A stretch of DNA of 64,000 nucleotides from an uncultured Pontibacter sp. (GTDB lineage: Bacteria; Bacteroidota; Bacteroidia; Cytophagales; Hymenobacteraceae). The stretch lies in assembly GCF_947492645.1 (NCBI RefSeq), contig NZ_CANLMZ010000010.1, positions 124,001 through 188,000 of the forward strand. Direction: 5' to 3'. Below the pieces are notes generated by a model that saw only the letters and a list, made by a program, of their open reading frames with translations, was not told the DNA's origin and searched no databases. Both the position numbers and the translations under genes were made by a program. This document shows positions 53,136 through 61,135 of this stretch, piece by piece; position 1 is the stretch's first letter, and each line of letters starts with the position of its first letter.

Positions 53136-54104
53136 TTAGCTTAACTCATCAAAGAAAGAACCGCCGCCTTGCTTAACAGTTGCACCGTTAGTGGCATAAG
53201 CATTGCGCGATGGCTCTGTTAACGGAGGCTGAATTTCTGGCTTATCCGGGGTTACTGGTTTAATTTCCGGTATCGGTTGCTCAATATCCGGTGCAGGTAC
53301 ACGACCAGGATAATCCGGCTCTACTGGCTCTACTTCTGGCGATGGAATATTAGGTACCGGCGTTGTTGGCGTAGGCACTTCGTTTGGTTGCGTAACATCC
53401 GGTGCCGGATCGCCAAACGGATCGTAACCATTACCGTTTCTGATAGCTACAGGTGCATTGGCAGCCGTAGATTCAGGCAGAACATATGTTTCGTTTGCAG
53501 TATTCATTTCTTTCAGGTTTTTTAACAGCTCGGCGTTTTCAACTCTTACACCGGCCGCTCTTGAAAGAATACTGTTTGTATCGCTCTTAGGTTTAGATTT
53601 TGTACGCTCTGCTCTTTCCAGCGCCTCGTTAGCAAGATTCTTTAAATCGCGCACCATGGTATCCAGGTGGCCTTCCATGCGCTGGTAATCCTGCTCCAGG
53701 GCTTTTACCTCCTGCTGCATTTCCAAAACAATCTTTTCAGCTTCTTTTTTAGCCTCTTCCAGCATCTGGCGTGCCTGGTTGCGGGCCTGGCTCATCATTT
53801 CGTTGGCTTTCAGCTCGGCCTCGCGTGCCTGCAGCTGCGCTGATTTTGTGGCTTGCTCCAGTATGCTATTGCCTGTATCCTCGGCAGTTTTCAAGGTTTT
53901 ATATAGCGACGACTCCACCTCACGCAGTTTTTGGGTTTCGCGGTGCGAAGCATCCAGTTTCATGCGCAGATCCTTGTTCTCATCCAGCAACTTTTCCCAT
54001 TGCTGCGAAAGGGTTAGCAAAAACGCGTTTACTTCATCCTTATCTAATCCTCTAAATGCCTTCTCAAACGTTTTTTGCCTGATCTCTAATGGTGTAATCT
54101 TCAT
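53136..54104 (-). CDS. DivIVA-domain coiled-coil protein
   Basis: A 322-residue protein. N-terminal DivIVA domain (MKITPLEIRQKTFEKAFRGLDKDEVNAFLLTL), then a long coiled coil to about residue 165 (repeated Glu/Lys/Gln heptads), then a Pro/Glu-rich disordered tail (about 210-300, PTPTTPVPNIPSPEVEP) and a short C-terminal patch. DivIVA proteins in other phyla mark curved membranes and poles. A role in cell shape or division is possible but not shown here. Confidence 0.85.
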   Translation of the reverse strand: MKITPLEIRQKTFEKAFRGLDKDEVNAFLLTLSQQWEKLLDENKDLRMKLDASHRETQKLREVESSLYKTLKTAEDTGNSILEQATKSAQLQAREAELKANEMMSQARNQARQMLEEAKKEAEKIVLEMQQEVKALEQDYQRMEGHLDTMVRDLKNLANEALERAERTKSKPKSDTNSILSRAAGVRVENAELLKNLKEMNTANETYVLPESTAANAPVAIRNGNGYDPFGDPAPDVTQPNEVPTPTTPVPNIPSPEVEPVEPDYPGRVPAPDIEQPIPEIKPVTPDKPEIQPPLTEPSRNAYATNGATVKQGGGSFFDELS

Positions 54105-54108
54105 AACT

Positions 54109-55026
54109 TTAACCTAAATTAATATCCCAAACCGAAATGGTGCGGTCATCGCTACACGAAACTAACTGATTCTGGTGAGCCGACCAAAATAATTTATTTA
54201 CTGATGTGCCGTGGCTTGCATTACGTACTTTGTCTATCACTTTCAACAACTTAAAAGTATCGGCATCCCATACTTTTATAGACTTATCCATGCTGCAGGT
54301 GGCAAAATAACGGCCATCTGGGCTAAAGGTAATATGGTTGATGGTATACATGTGCGCGATCAGGTAACCTCGCTCCTTGTACTGCTGCTCTACCTCCCAC
54401 ACCCGCAAGTGCGCATCACGGCTTCCGGTTAGCAACAGCTTGCCATCAGGAGTATAGGCCAAAGTAAACACAGAGTTTGCATGCGCTGCCAATTCATACT
54501 TTACTTCCCTGGTGGCGGCATCAAAAATACGCACTACATTATCACTATAGCCTACTGCCAGCTCATTGCTATACTTATTGTAAGCCAGGCAGCGGGCACT
54601 CTGGTCAGACTTCCGGATAATGGTCTCCAACTCAAAAGTATGGCTATCAAGCACACACACGGCTCCGTTACCTAAGGCCACGTATACATTATCAGCAGTA
54701 AACGCTATGTCAAAAATGGCCACTTTAGGCAGCGGCACGGACTTAAGTATTTGCTTGTTCTCGAGGTCTATCACCTGCACTCCCTCCTGGTTCTGCCCTA
54801 TCAGCAGCAGGTTGCGCTCCGGCACATAGCGCAGCGCGTAAACCGAACTGGTCACCTTTGCAATCAATTCTCCATTCTCAGGTTGTGTCAGGTCCCAGGC
54901 TACTACCATGCCATCGCCTGCTCCTGAATAGATTATGTTATCGCTACCCGACCTTTCTAAAGTATAAATGCAATCGCGATGCCCGGTAAGGGTAGCTACT
55001 TTTTGTACTTGTATCTTGCTGGCCAT
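54109..55026 (-). CDS. WD40 repeat protein
   Basis: A 305-residue protein made entirely of WD40 blades: TLTGHRDCIYTLERSG, then FTLAYTPDGKLLLTGSRDAHLRVWEV, ITFSPDGRYFATCSMDKSIKVWDA and LVSCSDDRTISVWDI. This gives about seven blades, one closed propeller. No signal peptide, so cytoplasmic. It starts the unit followed by the DivIVA-type gene after four bases, and both are followed by folB. Function unknown, probably a scaffold. Confidence 0.9.
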   Translation of the reverse strand: MASKIQVQKVATLTGHRDCIYTLERSGSDNIIYSGAGDGMVVAWDLTQPENGELIAKVTSSVYALRYVPERNLLLIGQNQEGVQVIDLENKQILKSVPLPKVAIFDIAFTADNVYVALGNGAVCVLDSHTFELETIIRKSDQSARCLAYNKYSNELAVGYSDNVVRIFDAATREVKYELAAHANSVFTLAYTPDGKLLLTGSRDAHLRVWEVEQQYKERGYLIAHMYTINHITFSPDGRYFATCSMDKSIKVWDADTFKLLKVIDKVRNASHGTSVNKLFWSAHQNQLVSCSDDRTISVWDINLG

Positions 55027-55133
55027 AATGCCACTATGCTTCTGTGTCTTAAATTTTAGCTAAATTTACAACAATCTAGCCTAACAAAGCTTGCCTATAC
55101 TTATAAAACCCGCCGCCTACCAGTTTATTGCCT

Positions 55134-55772
55134 ATGCCGCTTCTCCAAATTAAACAGCTAAACCCACATACAGCACTCGGTATCTGGCAAACTGATGAGC
55201 CTGTAGAAGAGCTGCTTAGGCTATTACCAACCTTTGTAGATTGCACGCAGGTAGAGCGGGTGCACCAGAGGCGTAAACGGGAATGGCTGGCAAGCAGAGT
55301 ACTGGTTTATAGAATGTTAGAGCAGTTCACCACCTCTCCTGCCGTTCTTCGGAAAAATGAAAATGGGAAGCCATACTTTGAGAATGAGCCTTTCCATGTT
55401 TCCATATCACACTCTCCTTACCTGGCTGCTGCTATCATTTCTGATAAATTTGAAGTTGGCATAGATATTGAACTCCTTTCGCAAAAGGCGCTGCGTGTGG
55501 CCGACAAGTTTTTAAGTGAGGCAGAGAAAATATTTACTGCACAGAACGAAGCACAAACTTGCCTGTACTGGAGCGCTAAGGAAACTTTGTATAAGTTGTA
55601 TAGCCGTAAACAATTGATTTTTAAGGACAACCTTATTTTAAAGCCCTGCGAAGATCAAAATGTGCTGGATGGACAGGTATTTACCGCCAATTTAAGTAAA
55701 TTGTATCGGGTTAACTTTGAATACCTGCAAAACCACGTACTAACCTACTGCCTCGACGACCTACAAGCTTAA
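55134..55772 (+). CDS. 4'-phosphopantetheinyl transferase superfamily protein
   Basis: A protein of 212 residues from ATG 55134; the TTG at 55128 would add only two. Sfp-type motifs are visible: magnesium-binding GIDIE at 109-113 and WSAKETLYKLY at 146-156, with KNENGKPYFENEPFHVSISHS between. It would attach the phosphopantetheine arm to carrier proteins. The target is not seen in the window. Divergent from the WD40 gene. Confidence 0.88.
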   Translation: MPLLQIKQLNPHTALGIWQTDEPVEELLRLLPTFVDCTQVERVHQRRKREWLASRVLVYRMLEQFTTSPAVLRKNENGKPYFENEPFHVSISHSPYLAAAIISDKFEVGIDIELLSQKALRVADKFLSEAEKIFTAQNEAQTCLYWSAKETLYKLYSRKQLIFKDNLILKPCEDQNVLDGQVFTANLSKLYRVNFEYLQNHVLTYCLDDLQA

Positions 55773-55793
55773 ACAGAACTAAAACAAAAAATC

Positions 55794-56378
55794 ATGAAAC
55801 ACTTTGCCACATTTGCTGCCGCATTTTTGCTAACTACCTTTGCTTTTGCACAGGGCGGCGGTTACCAGCTAGGAGATAAAGTGGCGAATTTCTCCTTGCA
55901 AGGCGCAAACAACCAAAGCGTATCGCTCAGCGACTTTACCAGCGCTAAAACGGTAGTGCTGGTGTTCACGAATAACCAATGCCCGTATGCCAAACTGTAC
56001 GAGAACCGCCTGGTTACGCTTGCCAGCACTTACGCCAGCAGAGGTGTGCAGTTTATCTTTATTAACCCTGGTGCAGGCGAGGGCAGCGAAACCCTGGAAG
56101 AAATGAGTGCTAAGAACTACAGCTTCCCATACCTGGCTGATGCCGGACAAAAGATAAGCGGACAGTTTGGCGCCACCAAAACACCCGAGGTTTTTGTACT
56201 GCACAACACCGGCGACAGTTTTGTGTTAAAGTATAAAGGAGCCATAGACGATAACCCGCAAGTAGAATCCGGGGTAAAAAACAATTACCTGCGCGGTGTA
56301 CTTGATGATGTGCTGGCAAATAAGGCTGTTGCAGCCGGCGATAAAAGGGCTACGGGTTGTTTAATTAAAAAATATTAA
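55794..56378 (+). CDS. Exported thioredoxin-like/AhpC-TSA family protein
   Basis: A 194-residue protein with a signal peptide (about 1-19, FAFAQ). A thioredoxin-fold redoxin domain follows: QLGDKVANFSLQGANNQSVSLSDFT, then VVLVFTNNQCPYAKLYENRL. A single cysteine in QCPYAK stands where the CxxC or peroxidatic Cys would be; a second Cys lies near the end (TGCLIKKY). It is related to the redoxins often called thioredoxin-family protein in Bacteroidota. Reaction not certain. Confidence 0.8.
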   Translation: MKHFATFAAAFLLTTFAFAQGGGYQLGDKVANFSLQGANNQSVSLSDFTSAKTVVLVFTNNQCPYAKLYENRLVTLASTYASRGVQFIFINPGAGEGSETLEEMSAKNYSFPYLADAGQKISGQFGATKTPEVFVLHNTGDSFVLKYKGAIDDNPQVESGVKNNYLRGVLDDVLANKAVAAGDKRATGCLIKKY

Positions 56379-56385
56379 GCTTATA

Positions 56386-56442
56386 CAAGTATAAAAAGAG
56401 AGGGGCCAGCTTTAAAAGCTGGCCCCTCTCTTTTTATACTTG
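56386..56442. terminator. Terminator with AAGTATA base
   Basis: Perfect 28-bp stem whose outer end is CAAGTATAAAAAGAGAGG and its complement, with a 1-nt apex, or about four once the central TTTAAAA is opened. It serves the convergent genes ending at 56378 (+) and 56452 (-). Confidence 0.9.
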
Positions 56443-56451
56443 CGCCTTTCC

Positions 56452-57300
56452 CTAAACAGGTGGCTCCTCATCCGTGATAGAAGTCAGCAACTTTGTAACT
56501 TCTGTGGCTTTTTCGGGGTCGTTCATCTTCTCAAAAGAGAAGGCAAGGTTACGAAGGGCACGCTTAATAATGTCTAGGTTACTGCATGGCTCATAAAATA
56601 TATCAATTGGGTTCAGGTTGAGCTGCAGTATGTAATTATCGATGTCCGATTTTGAAAGTATAAGCCCTTTGTTGTATACGTTGATGTAAAACTGCACCCC
56701 ATCCAGCTTATAGGTAAGTATAAACAGGTTAGGTAAGTTTACTCCGTATACCGGCATATCGAGGCGCTGGGCCAGCGTCATGTAAAGTACGCATAGTGTT
56801 AGAGGGTTGCCACGCTTTGTCTCCAGCACCAGGTGCAGCATAGAGTTTGCCGGCGAGTGGAAGTTTTTGGTGTTCGCCGTGAAACGCTTCTCTTTAAACA
56901 ACACATTGTTCAGCGCCTTTACCTGGTCATAAGGGTGCATTTCCTCCTTCATATGCGTCCAGGCATCAAAGTATAACTGGTCTATGGTTCTGGTTATGTT
57001 AGCATACTCTACATCAGGGTATAAGTATGAGTTAACCAGATACATGCCTTCCAACAAATCCTTGGCGCCGTTCTCTTTCCACTCCTTCAGGCGTACCATC
57101 AGCCCGTCGAACTGCAGGTTGTGTATCAGGTCTTCAATCTTTTTCTGAAGTTCTGTATCTAACGTTTCCTCCCACTCCTCCTCCAGGTAAGGTATAACGC
57201 CCACGCCCAAAGCTACAATTTGCTTCTCCACATGCGACGCCACCTCATGGTCTCTATCATCTAACAGCGAGATAAGCGCCTTTATTTCGTTCTTCGTCAA
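56452..57300 (-). CDS. SirB1-type transglutaminase-like protein
   Basis: A 282-residue protein. The N-terminal 80 residues are helical (HEAT-like: ISLLDDRDHEVASHVEKQIVALG). The SirB1/transglutaminase-9 region then contains YFDAWTHMKEEMHPYDQVKALNNVLF and LETKRGNPLTLCVLYMTLAQRLDMPVYGVNLPNLFIL. Usual SirB1 proteins have a Cys-His-Asp-like core; here the Cys is in PLTLCVLY. Its biochemical role is not known. Cytoplasmic. Confidence 0.8.
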   Translation of the reverse strand: MTKNEIKALISLLDDRDHEVASHVEKQIVALGVGVIPYLEEEWEETLDTELQKKIEDLIHNLQFDGLMVRLKEWKENGAKDLLEGMYLVNSYLYPDVEYANITRTIDQLYFDAWTHMKEEMHPYDQVKALNNVLFKEKRFTANTKNFHSPANSMLHLVLETKRGNPLTLCVLYMTLAQRLDMPVYGVNLPNLFILTYKLDGVQFYINVYNKGLILSKSDIDNYILQLNLNPIDIFYEPCSNLDIIKRALRNLAFSFEKMNDPEKATEVTKLLTSITDEEPPV

Positions 57301-57454
57301 GGTAATCGGTAATTATAAATGACTTAACTCATTTCCAACATCTAATAATTTACAGCAATAAACACTAAATGGATTCTTCATTCACTTAATAATCCTTATA
57401 AAATGCTTATTTGCTGCAAACTAGGCACATGCCTTATTGCATCATCAGTTAAAA

Positions 57455-59083
57455 TCATGTTTGGATAACGCCAACATTGTACGGTTTTTCGAGGGGTGCA
57501 TGGTTGGCAGCTTCTATACCCATCGATATCACTTTGCGGGTTTCCAGCGGGTCGATGATGCCATCAACCCACAAGCGCGCGGCCGCATAGTATGGCGATA
57601 GCTCTTCGTTATACTTGGCGGTGATGCGTTCCAGCAGTTCCTGTTCTGCCTCTGGTGTAATTACCTCTCCTTTTGCTTTTAGTGAAGATACCTGTATCTG
57701 AAGTAACGTTTTTGCAGCTGAGGCACCGCTCATTACGGCAAGCTGTGCTGTTGGCCAGGAATAAATCAAGCGAGGGTCATATGCTTTGCCGCACATGGCG
57801 TAGTTACCGGCTCCGTAGCTGTTACCGATAAGTATGGTAAACTTAGGCACTACAGAGTTAGCCATGGCATTCACCATTTTGGCACCGTCTTTAATAATAC
57901 CGCCGTGTTCTGCTTTGCTGCCCACCATAAAGCCCGATACATCCTGCAAAAACACCAATGGTATCTTTTTCTGGTTGCAGTTCATGATAAAGCGCGCGGC
58001 CTTGTCAGCAGAGTCGGAGTAAATAACGCCACCCATCTGCATTTCGCCTTTTTTGCTCTTTACTATTTTTCGCTGGTTTGCTACAATGCCCACAGCCCAG
58101 CCATCAATGCGGGCAAGGCCGCAGATAAGGGTTTGGCCGTAATGGTCTTTGTAAGCCTCAAATTCAGAGTTATCAACCATACGTAGTATAATATCCATCA
58201 TATCGTAAGGCTTTACTCTGTCGGCTGGCATTAAACCGTAGATTTCCTTCTCGTTTAGTTTCGGGGCGGCAGGCTCAACGCGGCTAAAACCGGCTTTAGG
58301 GTTATCTCCCATCTTATCAAAGATGTTGCGGATGTGGTCCAGCGCCTCTTTGTCGTCTTTGCACTTGTAATCGGTTACGCCAGATATTTCGCTGTGTGTG
58401 GTGGCCCCGCCAAGCGTTTCATTGTCTATGGTTTCGCCGATAGCCGCTTTTACCAAGTATGAGCCAGCTAAGAAAATGGAGCCTGTGCCTTCCACGATCA
58501 AAGCTTCGTCGCTCATGATAGGCAAGTAAGCACCGCCGGCTACACAACTGCCCATAATGGCTGCAATCTGCACAATGCCCATCGAGCTCATCACGGCGTT
58601 GTTGCGGAACATACGCCCAAAGTGCTCTTTATCCGGAAAGATCTCGTCCTGCATCGGCAAAAACACACCTGCACTATCTACAAGGTATACTATGGGTAAC
58701 TTATTTTCGATGGATACCTCCTGAGCACGCAGGTTTTTCTTGGCTGTGATCGGAAACCAGGCACCGGCTTTTACGGTAGCATCGTTTGCAACTACCACAC
58801 ATTGGCGGCCCTTAATGTAGCCTATACCTGTTACCACGCCGCCACTCGGGCAACCGCCAACCTCCTGGTACATACCATCACCGGCAAAAGCTCCGATCTC
58901 CAGAAACTCAGAACCTTCGTCCAGCAGGTACGCTACACGCTCACGGGCTGTCATTTTACCTTTATCGTGCTCTTTCTGGATGCGCTTTTCACCACCACCC
59001 AGGTGTACCTTCTGTAATTTACTTTTTAACTGAAAAATTAGCTGTTTAAGTGCGTCTTCGTTCTTGTTGTATTCGATATCCAT
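57455..59083 (-). CDS. Acyl-CoA carboxylase carboxyltransferase (beta) subunit
   Basis: A 542-residue crotonase-fold carboxyltransferase. The N-terminal half carries GGGEKRIQKEHDKGKMTARERV and ANDATVKAGAWFPITAKK; the C-terminal half carries QKKIPLVFLQDVSGFMVGSKAE and GNSYGAGNYAMCGKAYDPRLIYSWPTA. This matches the propionyl-CoA / methylcrotonyl-CoA carboxylase beta group. With mutase genes nearby, propionyl-CoA is the likelier substrate, but the alternatives cannot be told apart by eye, and no alpha (biotin carboxylase) gene is adjacent. Confidence 0.88.
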   Translation of the reverse strand: MDIEYNKNEDALKQLIFQLKSKLQKVHLGGGEKRIQKEHDKGKMTARERVAYLLDEGSEFLEIGAFAGDGMYQEVGGCPSGGVVTGIGYIKGRQCVVVANDATVKAGAWFPITAKKNLRAQEVSIENKLPIVYLVDSAGVFLPMQDEIFPDKEHFGRMFRNNAVMSSMGIVQIAAIMGSCVAGGAYLPIMSDEALIVEGTGSIFLAGSYLVKAAIGETIDNETLGGATTHSEISGVTDYKCKDDKEALDHIRNIFDKMGDNPKAGFSRVEPAAPKLNEKEIYGLMPADRVKPYDMMDIILRMVDNSEFEAYKDHYGQTLICGLARIDGWAVGIVANQRKIVKSKKGEMQMGGVIYSDSADKAARFIMNCNQKKIPLVFLQDVSGFMVGSKAEHGGIIKDGAKMVNAMANSVVPKFTILIGNSYGAGNYAMCGKAYDPRLIYSWPTAQLAVMSGASAAKTLLQIQVSSLKAKGEVITPEAEQELLERITAKYNEELSPYYAAARLWVDGIIDPLETRKVISMGIEAANHAPLEKPYNVGVIQT

Positions 59084-59177
59084 GTAGGGTTAGTTTGTAG
59101 TTTGGGTGATAGACTATCAAAGAAAAATCCGCCCTGAAAAAGCGGATTTCACAAATATACAATTTTACATATAAGGC

Positions 59178-60257
59178 TTAATTAGATTTTAGGCCGGCAG
59201 CACCTTTACCTGTTTTGCTTGTATCAGGCACAGGAACATAAACAGTATCAGGTACTGTACGGAACTCCTGCGGGTTCTGATCTTGCAAGTCTTTTACCTC
59301 ATCCAGGCCTATTACACGGCCTGTGGCATCCACCTTATACTTATCTTTTCGGCCGAATACTGAGAAGTTCACATAGCGCTTCGGATATGCCTGTATATCG
59401 CGCAGCAGCAGGTTAAGTGCCTCTGTAGAGCGGTTCATATTTTCATACAGTTGCTCGTCGTTCATCAGCTTGCCGATGGAGCCTTCGTCTGAGTTAAGCC
59501 TTGCTACAGCTGTCTGCAACTCCGAAACAGCGCCATTCGCATTCGACACCAGCTTGTTGAATTCAGCTCTTTTAAGTGTGTCTGTAATCTCAGTCATGTT
59601 ACGGGCAAGTAAATTTATCTGCCGCTCAGTCTGCCGCAGCGACAAGGTTAGAGCGTTTACATTTGCCATAATGGCATTGATGTTCTGCTGATTTGCCCGC
59701 AGCATTTCGTTGAGTGCCTCTGTTGTTTTGTTTGTATTGGCAAGTATGCCCTGTATGTTTCCCTTGGCCTCGCTATCAAGCAACTTGTTTACACGGGCTA
59801 GTGTGGTATCTACTCTATCAATGATAGGTACAGTTTTAGAAGAGATAATATCGGTTATAGAGCTTTCTTTGTAAGGTATAAGCTTCTCATCTCCCTGGTA
59901 TATTTTCTGGCTGTTGCCCAGGTACAAGGTAATGGCTTTGCTGCCCAGCAGGTCGGAGTTACCAAGCGCCGCAATCGTGGAGTCGCCCACTTGCAAGTTT
60001 TTAAGTACCTCTATTTTAACAAGTATGTTGTTATTCTGCTCCGTCATCAGAGTCATGTTCTGCACCGAGCCTACCTGCACCCCGTTAAGTATAACCGGGT
60101 TAGAAACGGTAAGCCCGTCCACGTTGTCATACACAACAAAGTAGGAACGTGTATCTGAGAAAAGGTCTGAGCCTTTCAGAAACATGAAACCAAAATACAG
60201 TATAACCAATGCTACTATACCTAGTAGCGCCACTTTTATTTCTTTGGATATTTTCAC
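59178..60257 (-). CDS. MlaD/MCE-domain protein
   Basis: A 359-residue protein with an N-terminal membrane anchor (about 8-28) and an MCE domain at about 37-115 (YFVVYDNVDGLTVSNPVILNGVQVGSVQNM). A long helical, coiled-coil tail (about 150-290) and a short Gly/Lys C-terminus follow. It is the periplasmic lipid-shuttle component of an Mla-type system. The partner MlaE/F genes are not in the window. It lies 23 bp after amiC and is probably co-transcribed. Confidence 0.9.
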   Translation of the reverse strand: MKISKEIKVALLGIVALVILYFGFMFLKGSDLFSDTRSYFVVYDNVDGLTVSNPVILNGVQVGSVQNMTLMTEQNNNILVKIEVLKNLQVGDSTIAALGNSDLLGSKAITLYLGNSQKIYQGDEKLIPYKESSITDIISSKTVPIIDRVDTTLARVNKLLDSEAKGNIQGILANTNKTTEALNEMLRANQQNINAIMANVNALTLSLRQTERQINLLARNMTEITDTLKRAEFNKLVSNANGAVSELQTAVARLNSDEGSIGKLMNDEQLYENMNRSTEALNLLLRDIQAYPKRYVNFSVFGRKDKYKVDATGRVIGLDEVKDLQDQNPQEFRTVPDTVYVPVPDTSKTGKGAAGLKSN

Positions 60258-60279
60258 GTAGGGTGTGTTGCTAAAAGCG

Positions 60280-61062
60280 TTAGTTCATTGCCTCCAATTC
60301 TTGTTTATAATCTTTGAAGGCACGATATATTCCTGATGCCATATACGATTGGCCGCTTTTATCGTTAAGGAATTTTTCTTCGGTAGGATTAGTAAGGAAA
60401 CCGCACTCGATCAGAACGCTTGGCATGTATGATTTCCAGAGCACCAGAAAACCTGCCTGCTTCACGCCACGGCTATGGCGGCCCACCCTGTGCTTGAATT
60501 CTTTTTCTACTTTATCGGCAAAGCGTATACTGTTATCCATGTGCGCGCTCTGGTGCAAGGCAAAGAGTATATGGCTCTGCGGAGACTTCGGATCAAAGCC
60601 GCCGTAGTTCTCTTTGTAGTTATCTTCCTGTAAAATTACGGCATTCTCACGCTTTGCCACTTCAAGGTTACCGTTTGATGTATGCAGCCCCATTGTGTAG
60701 GTTTCTGTACCGTAAGCAGCAGCAGGGCCAGCGTTAAGGTGTATGGAGATAAAAAGATCAGCATTGTTTTTATTCGCTATCCCTGCACGATCGATCAACT
60801 CAACAAAGTGATCTGATTTACGTGTATAGACTACTTTCACATCAGGTAAGTTCTTCTCTATCAAAGCGCCTACCTGCAAAGCAAGTTTAAGGGCAACATC
60901 TGCCTCTTGTGAAAATTTGCCGTTACAGCCTACATCTTTGCCGCCGTGGCCAGCATCGATAACTACTGTGCGTACTTTATAAGCCTTCTTGAACTCTAAT
61001 GTGTTGGAAGAGAAAAGCAAGAAAACAATGGCCAGAAATGAAACAGTAACAATATTTCTCAC
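60280..61062 (-). CDS. N-acetylmuramoyl-L-alanine amidase (Amidase_3)
   Basis: A 260-residue protein with an N-terminal hydrophobic signal (about 5-20). The zinc amidase fold follows: VVIDAGHGGKDVGC with His39, the next ligand Glu near 53, SIHLNAG with His near 107, and VLIECGFLTNPTEE with the catalytic Glu near the C-terminus. It cuts stem peptides from peptidoglycan. The MlaD gene follows; lptD starts divergently 74 bp away, so three envelope genes are clustered. Confidence 0.93.
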   Translation of the reverse strand: MRNIVTVSFLAIVFLLFSSNTLEFKKAYKVRTVVIDAGHGGKDVGCNGKFSQEADVALKLALQVGALIEKNLPDVKVVYTRKSDHFVELIDRAGIANKNNADLFISIHLNAGPAAAYGTETYTMGLHTSNGNLEVAKRENAVILQEDNYKENYGGFDPKSPQSHILFALHQSAHMDNSIRFADKVEKEFKHRVGRHSRGVKQAGFLVLWKSYMPSVLIECGFLTNPTEEKFLNDKSGQSYMASGIYRAFKDYKQELEAMN

Positions 61063-61090
61063 AATGCTCGTTAGTTAAAAGCTAAAACAA

Positions 61091-61098
61091 TAACTTTG
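61091..61098 (+). promoter_or_regulatory. Possible TAnnTTTG box for lptD
   Basis: TAACTTTG fits TAnnTTTG, 38 bp before the chosen lptD start. A TTTG box 19 bases upstream was not found. Confidence 0.4.
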
Positions 61099-61135
61099 TA
61101 CAAAATAAATAAAACTTTAGGGAAGTCTGAAGAAG

